Source: Immersiella caudata
Taxonomy: Eukaryota; Ascomycota; Sordariomycetes; Sordariales; Lasiosphaeriaceae
Assembly (NCBI GenBank): GCA_030512335.1
Contig: JAULSU010000001.1
Span: 4,216,001 to 4,280,000, forward strand
Length of the DNA: 64,000 nucleotides
Direction of reading: 5' to 3'
Position numbers and translations under genes: made by a program. This document shows positions 43,370-54,455 of the stretch, in pieces; position 1 is the first letter of the stretch; each line of letters starts with the position of its first letter. Below the pieces are notes generated by a model. The model was not told where the DNA came from. It saw nothing but the letters and a program-made list of their open reading frames with translations, and did no database searches.

Positions 43370-46300
43370 CGGGCCACCCGCGCCGTTGGCATGTGGCTGG
43401 CGCGGGGCGAGCCCAGGCCGGGAGGCTTCACGGGGAGTCTGGAAGGTTCTGAGGCTATCCTAGTGCGATGGCCGGAAAGTGGTGTTGACGCAATGTGGTT
43501 TCTGCCCAGTGCTCCAAATATCAAAGTGAAGAAATTTAACCAAGTACGAGTAAACGACGGGAGTGACTAGGTATGAGTCGAGTGGGAGCAGAGTTGATCA
43601 ATGTCACAGTCAATGAACTTGAAACGATTGAAGGAACGTCGACGAGTCAAAGGCGACTTTTGGGCCGGCAGAGACAGAAGACGCGTCGGCTGCGATCTCG
43701 AACCATAACGCAGGTGTCTTAAAGGGGACTCATGGAGAATAGAAATCCCTAGTGGAACGAAATGGCGCTGTGGTTGCAGCAGGGTTTGCGAGATTCTGGC
43801 GAGCGGCTGTTGGAACGTTGATCGGTCTCGTGATGACCTTCGAGAAGATGTACCTACCTTATGCATGCACGATGCTTGCACGATGCGAGAGCGATGACGA
43901 CGAGTGTCTGTTGCTTCAGCGCCTCCAAGTTGGAACTAGCAATCCGCTGAGAGGGAACGCGAGGCCGGCGAGGACCATAGTTAGCGACCCCGAGATGCGA
44001 TAGATGGGAAATGCGAACCTATGATGAGAGTAAAGTGGACTGAAGGGAGATGGTGATCATGCCGACTTCTCCGGCAATTAGAAAATTTGGTGCCGTTTCA
44101 ATTCCAACAGGGTTTGGCAGTAGTGAGAATCGTCTTGCGATTGGATCCAACTGGACTGCGAGAGGAGAATGCCGAGCAGTCAATGACCTTGTCTGCATTT
44201 CGCACAAGGCTCGAGTTTGGTGCGATGCCAATGTTCCGTCTCAGCAAACGGCAAAGTGACCTAATCGTGCAACTTTGTGTTGTTTAGAATCGCCTGATTG
44301 TGTTCTGAACAGCTGACCAATGACGGAATGGGAGCCAAGCAGATTGCTGTTGGGTTCGTGATTGGTTGCGTCGATGATAGGAAGGAGCTTTGGTCGAATT
44401 GTCGCCGCTGGTGGCCTTCGAAGTTGGCGACTCCTGGGACCATCTTAAAAATGCCGAGAACATCCAGAGCTGAGCGTGGTTTTCGCCGGCGACGCCCGAC
44501 TAAACACCAAGCCTGGGTCTTGCCTCGAGGAGGCAGCCGAAAGTGCTGGCATGCAGGAGCACTGGAGGCGATTTGAGCCAAGGCTAGACTGCATATGGTC
44601 GCAGCTGTTGAAAGTCCGTCGGTGCAACTGGTGCAGCAGCAGCACATGCCATCATCCGAGTTCAGAGGTGGCCAGGTCTTTGGAGCCCAGCGGAGATACG
44701 AAACTGTAATCCAAGATACCTCTGTCAAAGTTGAACAGGACGTAGAGGCCGAGTTACGACACCAGCGGCTCTGATGCAAAGGTCTGGCTGAAAGTACCGT
44801 TCTTCAATTGCAGATTGAACTTGACTGTCTGGTCATCGAGGACGGAGTGTTAGCGGCCGTGCAGCCACGGCTCTAAGCGGACAAGGGTATCGGTTTCGGT
44901 CGCGGTATCACTACCAAGGATTGGAAAGAAATCGCAGGCAAAAAGGCACCAAAGGCCGACGTTCTGCAAACGTGGTTTTATCCTCCTCAGGGAGGTGCCA
45001 CGGCCGGATGAGGTTTGGCGAAGTCTGCGCGTAAGACGAATCGAACCAGCCTAGTAGTAGCTGGTTACCGCCGAAGTCTCCATGGCACTGGTGGCGTGGG
45101 AGGTGATTTTAACCGTTCCTAGCGGAAGGCCCCTAGGCAGTGAGCCTGGTATTGTCTGGCTCGAGCTAGCCTGGAATAGAAGTTGAATAAGGGGCGATGT
45201 AATGTTGTTGTAGAAATGCCGAAAAAGATGTCCGAAAGATGCTGGAGGCTTCCATCGCCTCGAGGCGAGCAACAACATCGAAGGGAGCGAAGACAGCCCC
45301 TGAACTGTTGGGGGCTGACTTCGACGAGAGTGGCACGTCTCTTAAGCGGGCCGAAGTCTTGGAAACAGCTGCTGAATGATACACTGGCGGAGGCGCTCAT
45401 TGATGCCGGCGAGGCCAACTCCCTAGCAGGGGTCTCGGACTTGCCCGGTATGGGAAAAGCAACTCTGCAATGATTCATTAGCCAGAAGTCATAGAGGCCG
45501 CGGTACACGAGACAGCTTACAAGTTGAGACTTTTAGATCTGCAGTTGTGATGCCCTTAGATATTGTGGGCCACACGCGTGCTACACTGACAGAGCCAGCG
45601 AGAACTCGATTCCCTGGTGCTAATGGGACGTTCCACGGCTAGGGTGTCGTAGCGCTTGAGGAAGGCTGAGCGAGAGGGGGACTGTTGGAACTCGAGAAAC
45701 ACGGCGAGTGCGATGAGTTGGTTGTCTGCAAACACCCTGGTCAGCTCATCGTTGGGGTGCATTGCTGAAAGCTTAGAACTTGCAGTCCTGAGCCTGTGGC
45801 ACTTTCATCGAGGCAGTTGAGTAGCAAGGCCGGTTGGGCCGGAAAGGCCAGTCGTTCCGAAGGGAAGTTGTTTGATTTTTGAAAGCCCAGGCTGCGTTCT
45901 CGAGGGCCACCACCACGATGGCATCGATAAGGCGTAGAGACATGAAGAACATGGCTCAGAAAGGTTGTGAGTGCAAAATCTTGGAGGAAATTTTTCAAAG
46001 TCTGGGAAGAAGAGGGGGACAAGAGGGACCAAGACGAGGGGCGGCGGCTATTTAAGATGGCCCTCGGGCCATGCACTGCTGTGAGCTGGGGGTACCACGA
46101 AGCACCTTCCACATTCAAGATTCAGCATGTCTGAAAAGCCTGGGGCCACACTCCTGTTGCTGTTAACGTCCCTGCTCCCCCCCCCCCCCTCCTCCCAAGA
46201 TGTTGGTCTCTTCACTAGGAAGGGGTTCGAAGCTGGAGGGCCGAGATCACCAAAGCAAGTCCGGCCCCGAAACACCCAAGCCCAAGCGGGGATTGCCAAC

Positions 46301-46524
46301 AGCTTCTTGATCAGGTGTGAAAGGCTACTCTAGAACCAGAAAAGAATATCACTGCACCATCAAGCAGACTGTATCTGATCCAGGAACACACATTTCTCGC
46401 AAACTGCCCCGTGTGAACGCAGCACCTGCCACCAACCAGGCACCCAGAGCTTTGAAAGTCGAGCCTCAGGCAACAGGGGCAATTTTGTCCAAGTCTGGGG
46501 AAGAAAGATGGAAGGAAGGCACAC

Positions 46525-46566
46525 CCTTGCCCCTGCCCCTGCCCCTTGCCCCTGCCCCTGGCCCCT
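46525..46566 (+). repeat. CCCCTG/CCCCTTG minisatellite
   Basis: About seven tandem copies of a CCCCTG-type hexamer with occasional extra T. Confidence 0.7.
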
Positions 46567-47787
46567 GTGGATGGAAATCTTTGATTTCAAGTCTCGCAGC
46601 CTGAACCTGTCGGAGAAGTTGTGTGCATTCCCAAGATTATGGACCATTTCAGCTTGCATGAGCAGGATCCGCAAGATGTCTTGTGTCACCGTCCGGCCTT
46701 GTTGTTCCTGCCTCGCCTCCGTGATCTGGTGTTGAAAGTGGTCGGGGACAGGATTGAAGAAAGGCGAATCCCAAACTTGGACCGAGACTGAAAACACGCA
46801 CCCCGGCATTTTCCACAGCTTCCAAGTGATTCATGGTTCGGTATGATCTGAAAAGAAGATGCGGCGGAGTTCCGCCTGCAGCCTGGTGTACCTATCGACC
46901 AAAGAAAGACTTAAAGGGCTTTGATCTCTAGACATTATCTCTCGCACCTCCTTTCCCTTACGCTGCCACAAATATGTCTTTTCCAAGCATCTGAAGCAAC
47001 CGTCCCCATCCTGGTCGCTAAAGAAATCCTGTGAACCTTTCTGGCCCGCAATGTTCGAGGAGGTACTCTCCTTCGCATCAAAGGAGTCATGGATGGGCCA
47101 TGTGGATCTGTTTTCTTCAAAGAAAGTCCCTCGAGCACGTCATAGATCAGGCAACGAGGCTGGAAATACCTCATTCCTGCCTCTTTTTAGCTCTCGGGGC
47201 CCGGGAGAATCATGTCATGCGGGTCTTTTCATGCGGGTCAACGAGCGGTGACACAGAAAAACGGTCTTATCAGCAGGAAGTCAGGCTCACATGCTTCTCA
47301 GCAACTTGCTACACCGGCAGGAGCCTGCCTGACTCGCAGGTTCGGTCCAAGTAGACGTCCAAAGCATGGTGCAGTGTTTTCCATAGGAGACGTAAGTACC
47401 AGATACTCCTCCTGGTGCTTCTCCGGCTGCCTCAACGAGGATCCCAACGGTTTTGCGTACCCCACGCCACCTCCTTCCCCTCGTTGAGGATTCAGGAGCT
47501 GCAGATAGATGACATGTTGTGCCTCGATGCCTGGGAAGGGACCCCGGTTCCAGAATTTATTTAAATACCCGGACCTGTCCCCAGAATCTTCTTCCTCTTC
47601 CTCTTCCTGTTACTCTTCATTTCTCACCACGCTGCTTTGTCCATGATCATATTGGTGTAGATCCAGAGCACCGAAACGATTGCGATCACGAACGACTGCG
47701 ATTACGACACATCTCCATCTCTGCCCTCTGTTCTCCTCTTGAACATCCCGCTTTTATCCACCGTCTCTGGCCCTTGGCCATATCAAG

Positions 47788-48620
47788 ATGGTCAGTCTGG
47801 GTCGAAGCCCTCCGATCGGGAAACCAGCCTTCCCCAATGCCATCTATGTCCTGGACATTGACAAAAACTGTCCAAGTCGCTCGGTCGGACACCGAAGTTT
47901 CGCTTCTGTCACAGGTAAGACCTCCTTTGCTGCCCCCTGCCTGCCATTGCTTGATTTTCCCGCCTTTGCTATGCGATGAAGACTCTGGAGGAATGCTGAC
48001 GGCGATGGCTTCAGTAGCGAGAGCTAGACCGTAGCAAATATGCACTGCCGTCGACGGAATTGCCAAGCCTCGTCCAAAACAATCAAACAATCCTCTTCTC
48101 GCCTCCACGTTCAGGCTAACCCCCCTCAACCATCGATCCCATGTCGGCTGAACAGACTTCTTTGTCAGAACAACGCCTCGTCCGGCTCGAGAATACTGCC
48201 ACAAGTCGATGCTGGCCTGAGCTGGGTCGAGTGCACTGGTGAGAACACCGGATGATCCGCCCAGCGCAACTTCGCCTTCATAGGTACACGGAACTACAAG
48301 AGAATTCTGGCCGGGCTGGCCGCCCCCCACCACTTCCTTGGAAATCAGCCTGTCGAGATGAAGCTCTTTAAGGCCGAAGATGGTGGCGGCGGAACATTCT
48401 ACGCTCGCATGTACGAGAACGGCGAGGTAAGCATGCTTTTCCTTACGAGCCAACAAGCCATTTCTCATGAGGACTTGAGCTGACTTTGACCACAGTTGCC
48501 TGCTTCGCGGCTGCTACCGCCCGGCGCCACCATGATGAAGCATGGATCGTTGCTATGGGTCGGCTTCAGAGCCCCCCCGGCTCCCTCACCTCAGCCTCAG
48601 GGGTCGACTTCGGCTTACAA
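47788..48620 (+). pseudogene. 5' remnant of an unrecognised gene, intact over ~90 codons
   Basis: Exon 1 (47788-47914) and exon 2 (48284-48426) join in frame (GTAAGA donor, TTCATAG acceptor, 369-nt intron) to give a well-composed 90-residue start, with GKPAFPNAIYVLDID and APHHFLGNQPVEMKLFKA in it. A GTAAGC donor and CCACAG acceptor (48491-48496) follow. However, the best-composed continuation (DEAWIVAMGRLQSPPGSL) is in a different phase from the splice and stops at a TAA near 48625. More good-looking pieces appear further on in shifting frames (GELFFGGTLDTIGGVTY near 48905). I do not recognise the family. The repeated frame changes mark it as decayed. Confidence 0.5.
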
Positions 48621-48996
48621 CTGTAACTTGTTTTCTCTATTGTTTTCACGGTCATCATCAGCCTCACCTTGATTTTCATCACATAACCTTAGTTGAAACC
48701 CGATTACGACAAGTCGGTGCTCTGGCCCAAAAGCCTTCGACTTACACCTGGCTGCCAGACACAGCACACTTGCCACGGCCGTTGACTTTCGATACGATAC
48801 TGACCTCGATACAGCAGACAAGACACCACAGTGACCGACAGGGGTCGCCTGGTCACCGACCGCTGCTTTGAATCGATGTTCGGCTTGCCTCGACTACACT
48901 GGGGGAGCTCTTCTTTGGTGGTACCCTAGACACCATTGGAGGAGTGACCTACCAACTTCAACTACGCCTTCGCCAATGCATCATTCAACAGCCAGT

Positions 48997-49895
48997 TATG
49001 ACCGCCTCAAGAACGAAGTCATCAAGCCTGATATGATTGTCTTCTGCACCAAGCTCTGGTGTTTGGTTCGACCACAATAGTATGGTGGACAAGAATTGAA
49101 GAAAAGCACACAAGGTTAGTTCCCTCTTCATCATTAACCCTCAGACTCATTCTGACTTGTTCAACAGCGCAAACTCGACATGCCAGTGCGAGGGATAACA
49201 AATGTCCCGCTGTGAGCCTGCTACGGGTGACCTCACACGCCCGCCAAAGCGATTTGGGAGTGGCTCCGAACGGCACCTGGGTAGCACCCTTCCGCGCATT
49301 CCTCTCGTCTGGGCCTTCGGCGCCAATTCGTGGCCCCGAGAAGATATTCAAACGCGAGATGTGGGACGCACTCACTAGCCAACATTGGTCCTTCAGGACC
49401 GGTGTTGTATTCTCTCCCAGCTTCCGCCAACAGTTTGGATTTGAAGATCGATTTGCACATCAGAACCGCTGCGAGCCTCCACCAGAGTTTCCTCTGGCTT
49501 CACCCTTCTTCAACAACCAAAGTTGCCAGCTAACGCCAGGAGTTCCTATTCTTCACCAAGCAGAAATCCTCGGGCGGAATGCCTTCTGTCTTGCCCAACG
49601 AGGCCGACGTCCGTGGAATATGGCACCGGGATGATCCTTCCGCTGGCTTCATCGGCTACATGCGCCCGAACCTGGGCGCCAACCCCCCACTGGCCGAGAT
49701 GCAAGCTCAACTCTGAGTGTGGCACACTCTGGCTCCCGAGAAGCTACCCAAGCCCATCGACCCCCGTGACGAGCTGCACTTCAGCCTCTGGCACGACAAG
49801 GAGAGCCGTATCGGCTTCCCTTTCGCCACACCCGGCACAAGTGCTTCTTTGAAACGGATTTCCCTTTCCTGGGCCCTGCTTCTCTTCGCCACACT
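48997..49895 (+). pseudogene. Flavin-containing monooxygenase-like fragment, C-terminal half
   Basis: Pieces typical of the second half of fungal flavin-binding monooxygenases appear in order. YDRLKNEVIKPDMIVFCT (48997-49050) corresponds to the PDxxVxCTGY region. SVLPNEADVRGIWHRDD and GFIGYMRPNLGA…PPLAEMQAQL (49570-49713) follow, then LPKPIDPRDELHFSLWH. After MQAQL the conserved Trp codon is TGA (49713-49715) while the frame continues unchanged beyond it, a nonsense change. Stops and frameshifts separate the pieces, and no complete gene can be drawn. Confidence 0.7.
49111..49173 (+). repeat. Intron-like repeat, copy 1
   Basis: Begins GGTTAGTTCC and ends CATTCTGACTTGTTCAACAG, with an internal CTGAC branch-like motif. 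About 70% identical over ~62 bp to the copy at 51149-51210. Confidence 0.6.
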
Positions 49896-50949
49896 AGGCA
49901 GGCCTTCACAGCGCGCAGATCAACATCCGTTGGGGCGGTTTTTGGGTACCCTGTAACGGCCTTTGCATACCCTGCAGCTCAGTCCGCATTTCAAGCGGCG
50001 GCTTCAAGGCGTGCCGGCATCGCGTTTTTCGCCTTTCCGGTATCCTTGCAGATGCGCGAAGCTTGACAGGGATTAGGCCCTTCATCCCAGCAGAATTACT
50101 CGGGACCGATCTTGTTGTAGAGAGTACATCACCGTGTACACCACCGATCTCTAGCTCTGGCCTCATACGAATTCAAGCAGAGCTCATGGCACCTTTTTCC
50201 GGCCCCGAGCCTTCGTCTCTCGAGGGAAAGACTACTCTCATCATATATCCGGCCGCCGCTTAATCTCGATGCCCTCGCTGGAAAAGCGAGGCGAAGAAGG
50301 GCTTACCCTCGGCATCTTCGACTGAGGACATCGTCATCCGCCATCTTTCCACTCAAACCTATCGCGTTGCGTTGTTTGGTCGACTTCAACTCCCTTCTCT
50401 CAAATTTCTGCCAGCTTCGTTGCGTTGGCTTGGTCCGTCCGCGTTGTCGAATCTGTCACCGCCGCAGCACCTGCAGTTCAATGCTGCGGTCGACTAGCCA
50501 GCAGTGCCAGCTGTTCCCTGCTTTGTTGCGTTGGCATTATTGCGTTGGCATTACTGCGTCTGCATTTTGCTGTTGCTTCATTGCTTTGGCGCTGTTTCTT
50601 CAGCGATATTGCTTCGACAGTATTGCGGCCTCTGCCGCTCAACCGCGCTGACAACAATGTCCCATTCTAACCGCCAGAGCCTGAGCCCGGGGACGACATG
50701 GGCTGCCCCTCGACCTGTCCTGGGATCGGTGCCGCCTCAATACACTCGCTCAATACCGGAAGTGTGTCCGCCTCATCACCCGAGGACCAGAGTGCCCAGT
50801 CACTGGGCCACCAGAGCAGTAACATGTTGAGTCTTCTCCAACAACAGGGCTCGATGCTGTCTTGGGCAGCTGCGATGCCTGCTCTTGAGGCGGTATCAAG
50901 CGTCCTCTGGTCGGTTGCCTGGCTAGAGGCTCAATGCCACGAAGAGCAA
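49896..50949. other. Decayed spacer between the two monooxygenase pieces
   Basis: No intact gene. A 15-bp tandem TGCGTTGGCATTAT-type repeat lies near 50525-50560. An ATG at 50656 opens a frame (MSHSNRQSLSP) in register with the downstream monooxygenase piece but soon interrupted by stops; it may be the old N-terminus. Confidence 0.35.
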
Positions 50950-51590
50950 CGAGGAGTAGCGGGAATGCGACGCCATCGCCATCTGCTGTGGCCTCCACGT
51001 CACCCCCAACATTCCTGAGATCCCCGGCATCGAGAATGTGCCGACCGTCATTCACAGCTCTCAATTCAAGACGCCCCGACAGAAGCCCTGGTAGAGCGAT
51101 CTTGCAGGGCCCTCGTAGAGCGCGGAAAGGTGTGGGTGGTCTCGCGCCTAAGGTTGGTTCCGTCCTCAAAATTCATCTCCTGGCTCATTCTGACTTGCTC
51201 AATAGGGCAACCAGCCATCTTCCCCATCTTCGGTGGCAAGCCGAAGCAGGGTCTCACAATCCCCCTTGACAATGCTCGTGCTGCGCTCTTTGACAATGCC
51301 TATGTCCACCCTCTTCTCCGCAACTCGTACGCCATGTGGGTGTTTTACAACCGCTTCGTTAGACTTGCTGTTGGCTGGTGACGGGGAACTTTGTCATCGA
51401 TTTTTGTGTCTGTTTTTACCTTTGGTGGCACGCGAAGCCGTGGCTCCACGGTCGCCACGTTCTAGATTACTCACACAATCGCGACGTCAGATTCATCCTC
51501 TGGCTCACCGCCGGAACTCCTGGTGGCTACGACCAGCTCGTTGGTGAGCCGAACCCCGAGCTTGACCATGTGTCCAATGGGTCGTGGTGA
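50950..51590 (+). pseudogene. Flavin-containing monooxygenase-like fragment, N-terminal/middle half
   Basis: The diagnostic AIAICCGLHVTPNIPEIPG then VPTVIHSSQFK (about 50969-51080) matches the region before the NADPH-binding GxGxxG of fungal flavin monooxygenases. That NADPH site itself is missing. After an intron-like repeat, ARAALFDNAYVHPLLRNSY (51273-51330) and LTAGTPGGYDQLVGEPNPEL (51508-51567) follow, separated by a ~120-bp insertion and a frame change. The FAD-binding GAGxSG start is not seen. The piece cannot be functional. Confidence 0.7.
51149..51210 (+). repeat. Intron-like repeat, copy 2
   Basis: Begins AGGTTGGTTCCGTC and ends CATTCTGACTTGCTCAATAG; same layout as copy 1 with donor-, branch- and acceptor-like signals. 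Confidence 0.6.
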
Positions 51591-52505
51591 CGATGGAATT
51601 CCTGGGGGAGTGTACGATAGGTGCTGTGTGTGATAGGTGTTGTGTGTGATAGGTGTTGTGAAATTGCAGCCATGAATTAGAAACAGAAAGTTTATGATGG
51701 GCGTCGTCGTGTACGATGGTTTGGTTTGATCCTCGCTGGTGTTTCTTGTTGAATCGTGCGAGTGCCCTAGTTCCTGAGCCTTGTGTTGAAGATGTCCATC
51801 CGAGCTAGTTTGATGTCATTTGACTTTGACATGCTTGTTGTTTTGGCTTCTGCACATGTCCTGCGGACCATGATGACTTGGGATTCCAGACATCGACACC
51901 TTGCGCCTCGCTGTCGTGGTGTTGTGGCCGTATGCAATCGCGAGGTGGATGAGTAGCCGGCCCGTGCAATATGCGATGGCAAACCTCCTAAGGAAAAAGA
52001 AATGATCAAGTGTAGGCGGAGGGGAGGTCTCTCACCTGGCCGTTTTTGCTTCGTCCCGTTTTTGCTCTGCACATGGTTCGGGGTTTCGGTGACGTCTCCG
52101 CCTTCGGTTTGACAGACTGGAGCATCTCTGGCCCCACACCGAGCGGATGGCAGGGCCACCACCGAAGTTCAGACAATATGGGCCGCGAAAAAGTAATAGT
52201 AGGTGTGAAGCGAACATGCTGAAGAAATTGTATGCGTAATCCTCCAAGCAAAGCTTTATTCATGACTCCCAAGCGTGAGGAATATCTTGGTATCGACCTC
52301 CCTTGAGCTCGCTCTGCTAAAATAAGGGTTAGGGTTGTATTCGACCGCGGGGTCAATTCCTGCCGCTGTTTACCGCCAAAGTTTTCGTTCGTCCCGCAAT
52401 TCTCTACGGTGGAAGCGTTGCGCCCTGGACCCAGCCAGCTCCTGAGCTTCCAAACATTGCAATCGGTCTCCTGCTTGTTGCGCCTATATTATCTGAGTCG
52501 CCACC
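51591..52505. other. Intergenic, with a short tandem repeat; promoter of rsa4
   Basis: About three tandem copies of a TGTGTGATAGGTGTTG-type unit lie at 51611-51660. No gene is supported. The last ~150 bp are the leader of the Rsa4 gene. Confidence 0.45.
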
Positions 52506-54455
52506 ATGTCTACAGTACTTCCCCCGCCGTCAAAGCGGCAGAGACGCGAGGAAATCGAGCGTACGCAGACGCAGCAAGATGTCACACCTCTCCTGGCCAC
52601 CGACTTGGGCTCCTTCAAGGCCGAGTTTGTCGACAGCGATGGGAACCAAATGGCCGATGTGATCGAGGTCAACTTTGCCGACGCCACCGAGAAGAACATT
52701 TCCGTCTTGCTCAACACATTGCTGGGGAGGGTAGGTTTACTGATTTCCCATGGAGGAGCCCAATGCGCCGACGCTGACATTGCGCTGCCAGGACCGCGAA
52801 GACTTCACCCCTTACCGATTCCGCATACATATTCCTGGGAAAGATATCATTGTTGACCAGTACCCGACAAACCTTCTGGGCCTGCTGCAAAAACATGGCA
52901 TCGCCAACCCCTTCGAGTACGATGAACAGAGCTAGACAGGGACGCACTTGAGCGCGTGGCTGACCCTACATAGAACAACCATCACCCTGAGTGCCGAGCC
53001 CCAGGCCGTATTCAAGGTCCAAGCCGTCTCGCGAATGGCCCATCGCATTCCAGGACACGGACAGCCCATTCTCGCGTCCCAGTTCTCCCCTATTTCTTCC
53101 TCGATCCTCGCGACAGGCAGCGGTGACAACACGGTTAGGATATGGGATACCGACACCGGCACACCAAAGTACACATTGAAGGGGCATACCGGCTGGGTGT
53201 TGGGCGTTTCGTTCTCCCCCAACGGAGGGAAGCTCGCGAGTTGCAGTATGGACAAGACGGTCCGTATTTGGGACCCCGAGACCGGGAAGCCTTTTGGGCA
53301 GGATCTCAAAGGGCATGCTAAATGGGTCACGGCGACTGCCTGGCAACCGTACCACCGTAAGCGCGCAGGTGACGAAAAAGGGGCTCTGTTACTAACATCG
53401 CGACTCTAGTCTGGAGGGACGACACGGCGCGCCTCGCAAGCGCGTCCAAGGACGGGACCGTGAGGATATGGGTCGTCAACACCGGCAGAACGGAGCATGT
53501 TCTGAGTGGCCACAAGGATTCAGTGAGCTGTGTAAGATGGGGCGGCACTGATCTTGTGTATACCGGGTCTCATGATAAGAGCATCCGCGTCTGGGACGCC
53601 GTGAAGGGCACTCTCGTCAGTCAGCTGACGGCCCATGGGCACTGGGTGAACCACATCGCTCTGTCGAGTGATCATGCGCTTCAGACCGGGTACTTTGACC
53701 ACACCAAGGAAGTTCCGGCGACAGAGGAGGGAAAGAGGCAGAAGGCCAAGGAGCGGTTTGAGAATGCGGCGAAGATCAATGGGAAAGTGGCTGAACGATT
53801 TGTCTCTGCGAGTGAGTTTGCCCCTTCGAGGACTAGTACACTGCTGACATTTGGAAGGCGATGACTTCACCATGTACCTGTGGGATCTCACCAATAATGG
53901 CAACAAACCTGTTGCGCGCCTGGTATGTTTGCTTGGGTCTCAAAGGGAGAGAGGGGGGGGGGGGGGGGGGGGTGGGAGATGTTGCTGACAGCTTTTAGCT
54001 TGGCCACCAAAACAAGGTCAACCACGTGCAGTTCTCCCCTGATGGCACCATGATCGCCAGCGCTGGTTGGGATAACGCAACAAAATTGTGGAACGCCAGG
54101 GACGGCAAGTTCCTCAAGAGCCTGAGGGGCCACGTCGCGCCGGTAAGATGTCTTCCGGCCCATCCAACCGATCATTACTGACGCAGAGTCTAGGTCTACC
54201 AGTGCGCATGGTCAGCAGATTCAAGACTGCTGGTAACAGGCAGCAAAGACACCACCCTGAAGGTCTGGAATGCTCGGACTGGAAACCTGAGTACAGATCT
54301 TCCAGGCCACGAGGATGAGGTTTGTACTCCCTAGCATCGTTCACCCTTCCCCTGACTAACGAGCATGTCAGGTCTACACCGTATCCTGGTCGGCCGATGG
54401 GAAAGTCGTGGGCTCGGGCGGCAAAGATAAGGCGGTAAGGACGTGGAAGAACTAA
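52506..54455 (+). CDS. rsa4: Ribosome assembly protein 4 / Notchless (WD40)
   Basis: Eight exons (52506-52730, 52792-52916, 52974-53356, 53410-53811, 53858-53922, 53999-54142, 54194-54319, 54372-54455) join to 517 residues, the usual length. Residues ~25-120 form the NLE ubiquitin-like domain, which in yeast Rsa4 contacts the MIDAS domain of the AAA ATPase Rea1. Eight WD40 blades follow, with repeated VRIWDTDTG, VRIWDPETG, IRVWDAVKG, LWDLTNNG, LWNARDG, VWNARTG and the final VRTWKN. It acts in nucleolar/nuclear 60S subunit maturation. Introns near blade boundaries help fix the structure; intron 5 contains a 20-G run. The second intron uses GTACGA…CATAG, the least certain junction. Confidence 0.95.

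Larger units (their letters stand above)
42456..47787. other. 5.3 kb gene-poor region with homopolymers and repeats
   Basis: No intact gene is supported. It holds a 20-G run (42728-42747), a 16-C run (43099-43114), a 13-C run (46177-46189), a CTG/CAG microsatellite (about 43220-43262), a 41-bp direct repeat and a CCCCTG minisatellite. Patches between 44.4 and 45.5 kb look faintly protein-like (for example GITTKDWKEIAGKKA at 44.9 kb) but are broken by stops in every frame; they may be remnants of an old gene. Confidence 0.35.

Noticed and set aside
42456..51590. Intact transposon in the gene-poor region
   Set aside because: I found no transposase or reverse transcriptase motifs, no terminal inverted repeats and no LTR pair; the region is better explained by gene decay and simple repeats.
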